Positions 44,335-55,629 of a DNA stretch of 64,000 bases are shown one piece after another. How positions within the stretch are numbered: position 1 is the first letter of the stretch; each line of letters begins with the position of its first letter. Source of the stretch: Bos javanicus (Eukaryota > Chordata > Mammalia > Artiodactyla > Bovidae); NCBI RefSeq assembly GCF_032452875.1, contig NC_083897.1, positions 5,810,854-5,874,853 of the forward strand, in the 5' to 3' direction. The translations under genes were made by a program, and so were the position numbers. Below the pieces are notes generated by a model. That model did no database searches. It saw nothing but the letters and a program-made list of their open reading frames with translations, and was not told where the DNA came from.

Positions 44335-44522
44335 TTTTTAAAGATTTTTTTGATGTGCACCATTTTGAAAGTCTTTACTGAGTTTGTTACAATATTGCTT
44401 CTGTGTTTTTGTTTTTTTGGATGTGAGGCCTGAAGGATCTTAGCACCCTGACCAGGGAGCAAACCTGTACTCCCTGCATTGGAAGGCAAAGTCTTAACCA
44501 CCAGACCACCAGGGAATCCCCA
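44335..44522 (-). mobile_element. CHR-2 type SINE, antisense
   Basis: 'aaagtctttactgagtttgt' and 'tacaatattgcttctgtgtt' are the CHR-2 tail in antisense. They are followed by the tRNA-like head 'ccaccagaccaccagggaat'. Confidence 0.85.
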
Positions 44523-44556
44523 TCTCTTACTTTAAACAGTCTTAGAGAACTCAATT

Positions 44557-44780
44557 TGGCTTCTCCAATGGCTCAGACAGTAAATAATTGGTCTGCAATA
44601 CAGGAGACACAGGAGATGTGTGTTCAATACCTGGGTTGGGAAAATCCCCTGGAGGAGGGCATGGCAACTCACTCTAGTATTCTTGCTTGAAAAAAACCTG
44701 TGAACAGAGGGGCCTGGTGGGCTACAGTCCAAAGGATTGCAAAGAGTCAGACATGACTGAACACACTCACATGTACACAC
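44557..44780 (+). mobile_element. Bov-tA SINE, sense, diverged
   Basis: Head and body are present with more substitutions than most copies here. The flanks agaactcaattt and agaattcagtta (44545-44556 and 44781-44792) are a decayed target-site duplication. Confidence 0.9.
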
Positions 44781-45054
44781 AGAATTCAGTTAGGCATATT
44801 GTCTCCATAAAAATTGGCTAAGGAGTTATACATTCTCAGTTCTCAAAAGCCTTTTAAGCTATTATATATTTTTTAATTTTAAAATACACAATTTAGCAGA
44901 CAGTAAGATTAAATAGGGAATTGTACAAAAACCAGAATTGCTTTTCTATTTCTTAGATCATGTCCAACATGCCCCTTAGCTTATTGTGAATTCAAAGTAC
45001 TTTTTTTTTAAGTAATAAAATAAGTGTTTTAATTAACTATAAGAAAAATAAGTC

Positions 45055-45497
45055 TTTTGGAATGCTGGAGAGGGTGTGGAGAAAAGGGAACCCTCTTACA
45101 CTGTTGGTGGGAATGCAAACTAGTACAGCCACTATGGAGAACAGTGTGGAGATTCCTTAAAAAACTGGAAATAGAACTGCCTTATGATCCAGCAATCCCA
45201 CTGCTGGGCATACACACTGAGGAAACCAGAAGGGAAAGAGACACGTGTACCCCAATGTTCATCGCAGCACTGTTTATAATAGCCAGGACATGGAAGCAAC
45301 CTAGATGTCCATCAGCAGATGAATGGATAAGAAAGCTGTGGTACATATACACAATGGAGTATTACTCAGCCATTAAAAAGAATACATTTGAATCAGTTCT
45401 AATGAGGTGGATGAAACTGGAGCCTATTATACAGAGTGAAGTAAGCCAGAAGGAAAAACACCAATACAGTATACTAACGCATATATATGGAATTTAG
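45055..45497 (+). pseudogene. L1 ORF2 C-terminal fragment
   Basis: The open frame to the stop at 45495-45497 encodes the last about 146 residues of L1 ORF2 protein. It covers the cysteine-rich stretch (MECWRGCGEKGTLLHCWWEC), YDPAIPLLGI and the MFIAALFIIARTWKQPRCP segment. In full-length L1 this region contributes to RNA binding downstream of reverse transcriptase. Endonuclease and reverse-transcriptase domains are absent because the insertion is 5'-truncated. The fragment has no frameshift, which suggests a fairly recent insertion. It is a retrotransposon relic, not a host gene. Confidence 0.93.
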
Positions 45498-45921
45498 AAA
45501 GATGGTAACGATAACCCTGTATACGAGACAGCAAAAGAGACACTGACGTATAGAACAGTCTTATGGACTCTGTGGGAGAGGGAGAGGGTGGGAAGATCTG
45601 GGAGAATGGCATTGAAACATGTAAAATATCATGTATGAAACGAGATGCCAGTCCAGGTTCAATGCACGATACTGGATGCTTGGGGCTGGTGCACTGGGAC
45701 GACCCAGAGGGATGGTATGGGGAGGGAGGAGGGAGGAGGGTTCAGGATGGGGAGCACATGTATACCTGTGATGGATTCATTTTGATATTTGGCAAAACTA
45801 ATACAATTATGTAAAGTTTGAGAATAGAATAAAATTAATTAAAAAAAAAGAAAGCAAAAAAAAATTAAATAAAATTAAAAAAATAAAAATTCCAAGTTTA
45901 TCTTAAGGTTTTAAAAAAAAA
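45055..45921 (+). mobile_element. Ruminant L1, 5'-truncated, sense, 0.87 kb
   Basis: It contains the ORF2 C-terminal end, the complete 3' UTR with its purine-rich tract, and a long compound A-rich tail. A perfect 14-bp target-site duplication aagaaaaataagtc lies at 45041-45054 and 45922-45935. The tail is interrupted by 23 non-A bases (45890-45912) and then a second A-run. Confidence 0.95.
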
Positions 45922-45935
45922 AAGAAAAATAAGTC

Positions 45936-46341
45936 ATCTTAAAGAAAGAAATTTATAAAGTATGTTTATAAATTTATAAAGTATGTCCATCTCTGGATAT
46001 ATTTTGAACCTAATTTGAACTGTAGATTATTGCAGTAATCCAATAAAACCCTTTATCCTAGGTAGAAATATATATTCTTACCAGATTTTATCATAGGTAG
46101 AAATGTATGTTCTTACCAAAGTTTCATGTTAAGCCAATAGGAACAATTTCTTCTTCCCCCTACAGTCCTGACCTTGGGGTAAATATTTGATCTTTCTGTC
46201 TGTTCAATGATGTGATTATGTTTATAGGATTTGTAACAAAGTTGGAAAATTACAGAACTATCTAGTGTTTTCAAAGTGAAAATAAGTACCCTCATATCTA
46301 ATGTGAACTAGCTTAAGAATTCAAAAAGGTAGCTTTGCATT
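45936..46341. other. Unassigned AT-rich sequence
   Basis: A local tandem of 'aaatttataaagtatg' appears twice near 45950-45985. Nothing else supported. Confidence 0.4.
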
Positions 46342-46354
46342 AAAATGAGGTATA

Positions 46355-46553
46355 AAAGTGAAAGTGAAAATCGCTCAGTCATGTCCAACTCTTTGCAACA
46401 CCATGGACTATACAGTCCGTGGAATTCTCCAGGCCAGAATACTGGAGTGGGTAGCCTTTCCCTTCTCCAGGGGATCTTCCTAACCCAGGGATTGAACTCA
46501 GGTCTCCTGCATTACAGGCAGATTCTTTACCAGCTGAGCCACAAGAGAAGCCC
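46355..46553 (-). mobile_element. Bov-tA SINE, antisense
   Basis: Body plus tRNA-like head. A perfect 13-bp target-site duplication aaaatgaggtata lies at 46342-46354 and 46554-46566. It carries the subfamily text 'ggactatacagtccgtgga'. Confidence 0.95.
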
Positions 46554-46566
46554 AAAATGAGGTATA

Positions 46567-47929
46567 CTGGGTGGTAAAAAGGATCATTCTTTTGTGCTTT
46601 TATAGACAAAGTACTGGATAATGACTGGATTGCTTAAATTGGAAGTCCCAGTAGGGAAGCAGTTTTATATCTTTAATTGAGCAGCAGTTGTCTTTGACCT
46701 TTAGAATTTCAAAAATGTGTGTGACTTGTGATGATTTTTAAATAATGGCTTGGAGTTCACTGGGTGCTTACAGGCTCAAAGTAAACTCACTTCTCTGTTG
46801 GCATTTTGGGAGGGGTCAAGATGAACTCTGTGTTTTTGGAGTCAGGCAGTCTCTTCATTGATTTACATTGGCTAAAATAGGAAAGAACCCTCTATGCTTG
46901 AGGTAAGGCCACCCCTTACTTGGTCCCTTGTTGGCTGCAGTCACTAGGGAGCCTAGATGCCTTCTGACTACTCAGAGTAAAACTGTTCCTCTGTTGAACT
47001 TGATACGTTTGTGAACAAGACTCAAATGTGTACCCCTAAACCCTGGATGTTTCTGGTAAGAAGCCTGTTTTTCCTTTATTTCCTCATATAAATTAACAGC
47101 TTACCACCACCAATACCAACCACCCCCTCCCAAAGCCCCATCTGCATTGAGAACACTGGCACTGATCTAATTATGTTATCTCTTTTAATTATCAGAAGAT
47201 GACCAGGTGATCCTTTGTCTACCCAATTCTAAACTACACATTCTTTCACAAACCCCTTTTCTGAGCCTGTAGTCTATGCCTCCCCAGCTGCCTTTCACTG
47301 AGCCCTCTGGAATTCATGGTTAGTCATCAGAAAATCCTCCTATATCTTCAACTGCTTTTCTGAAAGCTCTTTCCTCTTTTTGCTTGAATTGAAAGCTGGG
47401 TCTTTTCCTGATGATACAGCTTTTCCTGTAGTCCTTCTGTGTGATGGTTGGTTGCTTTCCAACATTATTCAGATAAATAGGCCTGGAAATGGGGTAGATG
47501 ACATCCTGTATCCCCATTGCTCTTTTCAGGCTTCTTTTTTTAACCAACTCCAAACTGCCCCGTGTGGATCTTATATCATTAGACTTTATCTCCTTGATAC
47601 TTTCATCAGTTAATCTATAGGTCACTTTCTCCCATTTCTTGAAGATTTTAGCTCCTGGCTCACTATCATTCCCTCCAATGCTACTCCCATCTTATTTTCT
47701 GAAAGTTTTATGAGTAAAGATGATCTTTCTAATACCAGTGAATTTTAAGTCCTTCCCCTCCACTCCTATAAATAATATCTGTCCTCCATCCTACCTTTAG
47801 ACATTCACTTCCATTGTCACGCTCCTTGCCTTGTCATTAACAATTGCTGCAGCCCATGAGTAAACCTAGTTTTAGGCATCCTATTTTGATGATTACTTTC
47901 TTTCTTATATCTGGTGATCAAAACAATCA
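46567..47929. other. Unassigned sequence
   Basis: A minus-strand open frame of 101 codons (47320-47625) is rich in Lys, Arg, Glu and Asp. It reads less like chance than most frames here, but it has no recognised domain, promoter or splice context. C/T-rich sequence at 47640-47880 may be an old repeat that I cannot name. Confidence 0.35.
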
Positions 47930-48475
47930 CTGCCCTCCTGATACTTAAATTTTAGAGGAAAAGACAGAAAATAAATATGTAATATTGTAGATGGTGGTAA
48001 GTGGGTTATAGAGGAATAAAGCAGAGAAATGGAGTAGGGGGTGCCAGAGGATATGGTTTGCATTTTAAATAAAATGATTGGGTAAGCCTTTGCCAAGAAA
48101 ATGGATTTGAGCAAAGTTCTGTAGATACCTGGGGGGAGGAGTGTTCCAGGCAGAGGTAACAACATTCAGCAAGGAAACAGTGTGACTGGAATAGAATAAG
48201 CAAGAGAAAAAGCTTAGGTCTTGAAGTCAGAGAAGTTACAGGTAAACTGAGCGAGTAGTTTTGTAGGACCTTTTAAGGATTTTGATTCTTTGAATGAGAT
48301 GAGGAGCTCTGGAGATGATTGAGCAAAGAAGTGAACTGATCTGACTTGAGTTTTCACAAGAGTATTCTGGCTGTTGTAATAAGAATAGGCTAAAACTGGC
48401 AAAGACTGGAAGCAACGAGACCTGTTAGGAAGCTATTACAATAATCCAGGTGAAAAATAACGGTGGCTTGCCTTC
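47930..48475 (-). mobile_element. L2 LINE, antisense, long copy
   Basis: Ordered antisense L2 landmarks: 'ggaggagtgttccaggcaga', 'gtgactggaatagaataagc', 'gaagtgaactgatctgactt', 'tattctggctgttgtaataa' and 'aggaagctattacaataatc'. It extends further into L2 than the other copies in the window. Confidence 0.75.
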
Positions 48476-48479
48476 AGTC

Positions 48480-48700
48480 AGGCTTCCCAGGTGGCACTAG
48501 TGGTAAAGAGCCCACCCACCAATTCAGGAGTTATAGAAAACGTGGGTTCGATCCCTGGGTTGGGAAGATCCCCTGGAGAAGGAAATGACAACCCACTCCA
48601 GTATTCTTGTCTGGAGAATCCCATGGACAGAGGAGCCTGGTGGGCTATTGTTCACAGGGTCGCAAAGAGTTGGACATGACTGAAGTGACTGAGCACACAC
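48480..48700 (+). mobile_element. Bov-tA SINE, sense, full length
   Basis: tRNA-like head (ggcttcccaggtggcactag), B-box-like 'gggttcgatccctggg', and BovB-like body ending 'gactgaagtgactgagca'. Confidence 0.95.
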
Positions 48701-48963
48701 ATGGAATGAGACAAGCATCTCATTTCCTAATATGGCATAAATATTACTAAGATGACCTTGCTAAACTGGGAAAAAAGAACCCGTAGAGAGGCAAAAGGGT
48801 GAGAAGATGTGCTCTAGTATGTCAGTTTACTCTCTCATGGGTCGTTGTGGCAGGGATGCATGAATTTCCCATGGGTCAGCTGGTCACTGCAGAAGAGACC
48901 TGAGCTCTCTTGCTGATATACAATCTGAGAGGGCTACTCGTTAACAGGGCTGTAGGTTACTCT

Positions 48964-49184
48964 TAAGCTTCCCAAGTGGCACACGGGTAGAGTCCGCCTG
49001 CAAATTCAGGAGATGCAAGAAATATGGGTTTGATTCCTGGATTGGGAAGATCCCCTGGGATAGGGAATGGCTACCCACTCCAGTATTCTTGACTGGAAAA
49101 TCCCATGGACAGAGGAGCCAAGCAGGCTACATTCAGTCCCTAGGGTCACAAGAGTCAGATACAACTGAATGTCTAAACTTACAC
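48964..49184 (+). mobile_element. Bov-tA SINE, sense, full length
   Basis: Head and body present. A perfect 10-bp target-site duplication aggttactct lies at 48954-48963 and 49185-49194. Confidence 0.93.
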
Positions 49185-49194
49185 AGGTTACTCT

Positions 49195-49814
49195 ACAGTG
49201 GGTGGGAATTATTCACATTAGGGAACTGTGCAGTAGTCTTTTGTACCGTTTCCCTAAAATCTCATGCGTCACATTTGATGCCTGATAGAGAATCCATGGT
49301 CAGTAAGCATTAGCCAGAAATATGGTGACAACTTGCAAAGTGGGGACTATAGTCATGGGCAGTTAAGAAAAGACATTTGTATTTCCTCCAGTATTTGCCT
49401 TTGAGTATTCCAACACCATAGAATTGAGGCATTGAATAGACAGAGGGAGGAGGAATCCCAGAACCAGACTTTTAATTCCCTTACCCCGTGATGCTGCAAA
49501 GGAAGGGGGAGTATAAGTGAAGCCCATTCCTTATTCCCACTTCTCACTGTGAGTCCTGGGGCCATAAGCTGGCCAGCCTGGGGGGTAGAGGTTAGTGGCA
49601 GGGGTGAGGAAGGGATTAAATTAAATTGACTATGACAATAAAGTTTAAAACTGGATTGACATGTAATATCTGAAAATGACTGAGTATTTTTGAAACATGC
49701 CCTGGAGGCAGTAAGGGACCAGAAAAGCTATTTCTATAGGGTTAAGGAAAGCAGTGATTGGAGAAAATTAGAATGACTCAGTTCAAAATGCTTCATAAAT
49801 CAATTACACACAGA
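49195..49814. other. Unassigned sequence
   Basis: No supported feature. G-rich stretch at 49565-49610. Confidence 0.4.
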
Positions 49815-50025
49815 GGATTTACTATATGTAGTTTACTTTATATGTTTTATCACATTTTAATCTTCATGGGCAACCTAGTTTTCACACATATACATTCCAA
49901 AAAACCTAAAACATGCTCAGAGAATTTAATAATATGTCCTATCTTACAAGGGTAACAAGTGACAGAGCAGAGATTCAAACCCAGGTAGTATGAATTTAGA
50001 ACCTAAGTTCTTAACAGTCATACTC
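49815..50025 (+). mobile_element. MIR SINE, sense
   Basis: 'gtgacagagcagagattcaa', 'acccaggtagtatgaattta' and 'cctaagttcttaacagtcat' are the MIR 3' half. A weak 5' part precedes it. Confidence 0.7.
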
Positions 50026-50044
50026 AATAAAGTAGTGGAATGGG

Positions 50045-50215
50045 AATTAAGGGCTCACTGCTGATAAACCATGTAATCCTGGTCTAGTCACTTATCTTTT
50101 TGTTCCTTAGTTTCTTTATCTTTAAAATAAGAAGAGTAAAAACTTCCTTACTCCAGTGGGTACATGCTGGAATAAAATGAGATGATAAATGGAATAGAAT
50201 TTGCAAAGTAAGGCA
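50045..50215 (-). mobile_element. MIR SINE, antisense
   Basis: 'taatcctggtctagtcactt', 'ttccttagtttctttatctt' and 'aaaataagaagagtaaaaac' give the antisense MIR order. It lies tail to tail with the preceding MIR. Confidence 0.65.
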
Positions 50216-50976
50216 TTGTCATTTTATCATGTATGTATTTGTCAGTTCAGTTCAGTCACTCAGTCGTGTCTGACTCTTTGCGACCCCATGAATTGCAGCA
50301 CGCCAGGCCTCCCTGTCCATCAACAACTCCCAGAGCTCACCCAAACTCATGTGCATCGAGTTGGTAATGCCATCCAACCAACTCATCCTCTGTCGTCCCC
50401 TTCTCCTCCTGCCCCCAGTCCCTCCCAGCATCAGGGTCTTTTCCAATGAGTCAATTCTTCGAATGAGGTGGCCAAAGTATTAGAGTTTCAGCCTCAGCAT
50501 CAGTCCTTCCAATGAACACCCAGGATTGATCTCCTTTAGAATGGACTCCTTGGATCTCCTTGCAGTCCAACAGACTCTCAAGAGTCTTCTCCAACACCAC
50601 AGTTCAAAAGCATCAATTCTTCAGTACTCAGCTTTCTTCACAGTCCAACTCTCACATCCATACATGACCACTGGAAAAACCATAGCCTTGACTAGACAGA
50701 TCTTTGTTGGCAAAGTAATGTCTCTGCTTTTTGATATGCTATCGAGCTTGGTCATAACTTTCCTTCCACGGAGTAAGTGTCTTTTAATTTCATGGCTGAT
50801 CACCATCTGCAGTGATTTTGGAGCCCCCCAAAATAAAGTCTGACACTATTTCCACTGTTTCCCCATCTATTTCCCATGAAGTGATGGGACCAGATGCTAT
50901 GATCTTCATTTTCTGAATGTTGAGCTTTAAGCCAACTTTTTCACACTCCTCTTTCATTTTCATCAAGAGGCTTTTA

Positions 50977-51170
50977 GGGACTTCCCTGGTGGCTCAGATG
51001 GTAAAGCGTCTGTCTACAATGCAGGAGACCTGGGTTCGATCCTTGGGTCGGGAAGATTCCCTGGAGAAGGAAATGGCAACCCACTCCAGTACTCTTGCCT
51101 AGAAAATCCCATGGATGGAGGAGCCTGGTGTCCATGGGGTTGCAAAGAGTTGGACACGACTGAGCGACTT
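50977..51170 (+). mobile_element. Bov-tA SINE inside BovB, sense
   Basis: A complete tRNA-like head (gggacttccctggtggctca) and body with an 8-bp internal loss after 'gagcctggtg'. No target-site duplication. The right junction lies in cttcacttt, shared by the SINE tail and the BovB text beyond it, and a few BovB bases are missing. Confidence 0.93.
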
Positions 51171-53134
51171 CACTTCACTTTCTACCATAAGGGTGGTGTC
51201 ATCTGCATATCTGAGGTTATTGATATTTCTCCCAGCAATCTTGATTCCAGCTTGTGCTTCTTCCAGCCCAGTGTGTCTCATGATGTACTCTGCACATTAG
51301 TTAAATAAGCAGAGTGACAATATACAGCCTTGACGTACTCCTTTTCCTATTTGGAACCAGTCTGTTGTTCCATGTCCAGTTCTAACTGTTGCTTCCTGAC
51401 CTGCATACAGGTTTCTCAAGAGGCAAGTCAGGTGGTCTCGTATTCCCATCTCTTGAAGAATTTTCCACAGTTTATTGTGATCCACACAGTCAAAGGCTTC
51501 AGCATAGTCAATAAACCAGAAATAGATGTTTTTCTGGAACTCTCTTGCTTTTTCCATGATCCAGCAGATGTTGGCAATTTGATCTCTGGTTCCTCTGCCT
51601 TTTCTAAAACCAGCTTGAACATCAGGAAGTTCACGGTTCACATATTGCTGAAGCCTGGCTTGGAGAATTTTGAGCATTACTTTACTAGTGTGTGAGATGA
51701 GTGCAATTGTGCGGTAGTTTCAGCATTCTTTGGCATTGCCTTTCTTTGGGATTGGAATGAAAACTGACCTTTTCCAGTCCTGTAGCCACTGCTGAGTTTT
51801 CCAAATGTGCTGGCATATTGAGTGCAGCACTTTCACAGCATCGTCTTTCAGGATTTGAAATAGCTCAACTGGAATTCCATCACCCCCACTAGCTTTGTTC
51901 GTATTGATGCTTTCTAAGGCCCACCTGACTTCACATTCCAGGATGTCTGCCTCTAGGTGAGTAATCACACCATCATGATTATCTGGGTCGTAAATATCTT
52001 TTTTCTACAATTCTTCTGTGTATTCTTGTCACATCTGCTTAATATCTTCTGCTTCTGTTATATCCTTACCTTTTCTGTCCTCTATTGAGCCCATCTTTGC
52101 ATGAAATGTTCCCTTAGTATCTCTAATTTTCTTGAAGATATCTCTAGTCTTTCCCATTCTGTTGTTTTCCTCTATTTCTTTGCATTGATAGCTGAGGAAG
52201 GCTTTCTTGTTTCTCCTTGCTATTCTTTGGAATTCTGCATTCAAATGGGAATATCTTTCCTTTTTTCCTTTGCTTTTCACTTCTCTTCTTTTCAGAGCTT
52301 TTGTAAGGCCTCCTCAGACAGCATTTTGCTTTTTTGCATTTCTTTTCCATGGGGATGGTCTTGATCCCTGTACAGTGTCACAAACCTCCATCCATAGTTC
52401 ATCAGGCACTCTGTCTATCAGATGTAGTCCCTTAAATCTATTTCTCACTTCCACTGTATAATCATATGGGATTTGATTTAGTTCATACCTGATTGATCTA
52501 GTGGTTTTCCCTACTTTCTCCAATTTCAGTCTGAATTTGGCAATAAGGAGTTTATGATCTGAGCTGCAGTCAGCTCCCGGTCTTGTTTTTGCTGACTGTA
52601 TAGAGCTTCTCCATCTTTGGCTGCAAAGAACATAATCAATCTGATTTTGTTGTTGGCCATCTGGTGATGTCCATTTGTAGAGTCTTCTCTTATGTTGTTG
52701 GAAGAGGGTGTTTGCTATGACCAGTGCGTTCTCTTGGCAAAACTCTATTAACCTTTGCCCTGCTTCATTCTGTATTCCAAGGCCAAATTTGCCTGTTACT
52801 CCAGGTGTTTCTTGACTTCCTACTTTGCATTCCAGTCCCCTATAATGAAAAGGACATCTTTTTTGGGTGTTAGTTCTACAAGGTCTTTTAGGTCTTCATA
52901 GAACCGTTCAACTTCAGCTTCTTCAGTGTTACTGGTTGGGAATTAGGCATGGATCACTGTGATATTGAAGGATTTGCCTTGGAAACGAACAGGGATCATT
53001 CTGTCATTTTTGAGATTGCATCCAAGTACTGCATTTCGGACTCTTTTGTTGACCATGATGGCTACTCCATTTCTTCTAAGGGATTCCTGCCCACAGTAGT
53101 AGATATAATGGTCATCTGAGTTAAATTCACCCAT
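51099..53134 (-). pseudogene. BovB ORF remnants: endonuclease end and reverse transcriptase
   Basis: On the minus strand several frames line up in BovB order. 52943-53134 is endonuclease-like (YYCGQESLRRNGVAIMVNKR). 52029-52280 is the linker, Lys/Glu-rich. 51720-51968 contains GGDGIPVELFQILKDDAVKV. 51297-51677 holds motif A (AEAFDCVDHNKLW) and motif B (GKGVRQGCILSLCLFN). 51099-51281 holds RYADDTTLM, and then runs into sequence encoded by the inserted Bov-tA. Frame changes separate each block. The catalytic motifs themselves are well kept, implying moderate age. Confidence 0.9.
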
Positions 53135-53292
53135 TCCAGTATTTGTAGTATTCTGTAATAAGGCACAGAGGAAGAACAGGTATTTAAAGAAATGGAAAGG
53201 TTTTATAATATCCTTCTTAATTTTTTCTAAAGCCCTCCTCTCCCCCTACCCCAATCCTCCCACTCTTGGAAGATCAGCTAAGAAATCTTCTT

Positions 53293-53505
53293 GACTTCCC
53301 TGGTGGCTCAGATGGTAAAGCGTCTGCCTATAATGAGGGAGACCTGGGTTCAGTCCCTGGGTCAGCAAGATGTCCTGGAGAAGTAAATGGCAACCCACTC
53401 CAGTATTCTTGCCTGGAAAATCTCACGGATAGAGGATCCTGGTAGGCTACAGTCCACGGGGTTGCAAAGGGTCAGACATGACTGAGTGACTTCACTTTCA
53501 CTTTT
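53293..53505 (+). mobile_element. Bov-tA SINE, sense, full length
   Basis: Head 'gacttccctggtggctcaga', body and a pyrimidine-rich tail (ttcactttcacttttacttt). It starts about 150 bp from the BovB 5' end. Confidence 0.93.
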
Positions 53506-54359
53506 ACTTTCCCTGTGAATCTAAGTCAGCCAATTGGAGGTGGTAAATGATATGGGATGAGAGTGCTGGGATGCTTCATGAACCTAACAACATTCCTCCT
53601 CCCTTTGAGATTTCCTCAAGAGTGGCTATCTTTGAGCTATCAATTTTTAATAGGTCCCAAGCTTCTCATTCTCCTTGTATGCAGCTAATTGGGTCATAAG
53701 TTGTCCACACTTATTGACAATTAGTGATCTGTTCACTCTCAGTACTGGGCCGCTTGGTGTTTACAAGTTGATTGCATTAATTGAGCCAACTCATCAAGTA
53801 AGGATGAGGAAGAAAGGTTTCCTGTATGTGTTTGCTTATTCTCTCTCATAGTTTTAGTCTGGCGGAATAATCTTCAATGTGCTTCAGGTCCTCTCAGTCA
53901 GCAGGCTGAAGTGGAATGCAGTTTCTCTGATAAAAGCAATCTGAAACTATAGTGGAGCTGCTGGAATTTCACCTAATTGAGCCAATTTTTCTCAGAGAAT
54001 GCTTGGTTAGCTTTGCTTTGTTGCTTAGCGGGACACTGTAGCCCTCATTAGCACTAGTCATATTCCTTGTAAACGGGGGTCACTTGTCACCAGAGAGTAT
54101 TGAATAAAAAAGTATGGTGATCTCTATGCAAATCCATCCTTCCATGTGAAATAACTCACAGGGCATGTTCTAGTATTGGTAGGGCAGGATGTCAGTATTT
54201 TCTATATAAGGAGAGAATATTGTGACAAAATGCTCTGTATGGGATGAACAATTCTTAATAAAGTTGAAATGAATTAACCACCACATTTATTTTATAATGT
54301 CATAGCCTTATTTTTAGATTGATGTTCTCCCCATTTTTTACTTCATTTTCTCCTTTAGT
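53506..54359. other. Unassigned sequence
   Basis: No repeat recognised. No supported exon. Confidence 0.4.
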
Positions 54360-55010
54360 TTGATTTAAATTCTAATTATCTATAATGTTCATTATTTTCT
54401 TCACAAAAGTACTTATCTTTGGTATAAATCCATGGTTTGCCTCGTTCTGGAATTCATGTGCTCAGTATAATCATTATTATCTTTTGCTTCGATTCTGGGA
54501 ATATTTTCTTTTTTCCTGGATTATCTTCTGTGAAATCCTCATTAGTACGTATCTGTTGATCACCAAACTTTTAGCTTCCTTTGTCTGAAAATTTATAATT
54601 TGCCTGAAGATCATTTTCTGGATACATAACTCTAGGCTAACAGTTATTTGACCTCAGTGCTTTTAAGATATTATCGCATTATTTTCTAGTTATTACTATT
54701 ACTCTTGTATAGTTCACTGTCCATTTACTTTTTAATTATTTTTGTGTGTGCATTCTGTCTTTCCCCCCAGCAGCTTAATTATTTTCTTTGTCTCTGCTAT
54801 TGTACAGTATCACTGTGATGAATTGTTAGATTTTATCTTACTTGAAATTTATTGTGGTTTCTGTATCTGAGGATTCATTTATATAACAGTTTTGAAATAT
54901 TCATAGCTATTATCTCTTTGAATATTGCCTCTTCCTCATTCTTTTTTCTTTCTGTAATATGGTAGATGTTTATAAGATGTCTCTATCTTCCTTGTTTCCT
55001 TTTTTAAAAA

Positions 55011-55505
55011 AATATATTTCTTTATTTGGCTGTACCGGGTCTTTCCCTTATAGCTCAGTTGGAAAAGAATACACCTGCAATGCAGGAGACCCTGGTTCAA
55101 TTCCTGAGTTGGGAAGATCTGCTGGAGAAGGGATAGGCTACCCACTCCAGAGTATTCTTGGGCTTCCCTTGTGGCTGAGCTGGTAAAGAATCTGCCTATA
55201 ATGTGGGAGACCTGGGTTTGATCCCTGGATTGGGAAGATCCCCTGGAGAAGGGAAAGGCTACCCACTCCAGTATTCTGGCCTGGAGAATTCCATGGACTG
55301 TATAGTTCATGGAGTCACAAAGAGTCAGATTTGATTGAGAAAGTTTCACTTTCACTGGGTCTTAGTTGTGACATGCAGGATCTCTAGCTGTAGCATATAA
55401 ACTCTTACTTGTGGCATGTGGGATCTAGTTCCCTGACCAGGAATCAAACCAGGCCCCCTACATTTAGAGCCTGGAGTCTCAGACACTAGATCACCAAGGA
55501 AGTCC
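55011..55505 (-). mobile_element. CHR-type SINE, antisense, split by a two-headed SINE
   Basis: 'atttggctgtaccgggtctt' at 55024-55043 continues at 55356 with 'tgggtcttagttgtgacatg'. It ends with the tRNA-like head 'gatcaccaaggaagtcc'. The repeated c/tgggtctt is the target-site duplication of the inner SINE. Confidence 0.8.
55044..55355 (+). mobile_element. SINE with two tandem tRNA-like heads, sense
   Basis: Head 1 (55044-55159) contains 'tatagctcagttggaaaaga' and 'ggttcaattcctgagttggg'. Head 2 (55160 on) contains 'gtggctgagctggtaaagaa' and 'gggtttgatccctggattgg', then one BovB-like body to 55355. Each head keeps A- and B-box-like text for RNA polymerase III. It is flanked by cgggtctt (55036-55043) and tgggtctt (55356-55363). 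Confidence 0.88.
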
Positions 55506-55629
55506 TTTTCCCATGTATCTTAACCTTTCATATTACCCATCTTTTGTTTCTGCTATATGCTATGCTACGATTTCCGCTATTTTCTAGTTTACTAATTTTT
55601 ATCTTCAGCTATACCTGTTCTGTTTTTAC

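Larger units (their letters stand above)
50243..53138 (-). mobile_element. BovB LINE, antisense, 2.9 kb, longest copy
   Basis: Runs from the 3' tip at 50243 through reverse transcriptase to the endonuclease region at 53138. An 8-bp target-site duplication gtatttgt lies at 50235-50242 and 53139-53146. Full BovB is about 3.2 kb, so only the 5' few hundred bases are missing. A Bov-tA interrupts it at 50977-51170. Confidence 0.95.

Noticed and set aside
45563..45814. Recurring frame beginning MDSVGEGEGG at 43221, 45563 and 62507, and its antisense partners
   Set aside because: It lies in the non-coding L1 3' UTR and repeats with each L1 copy.
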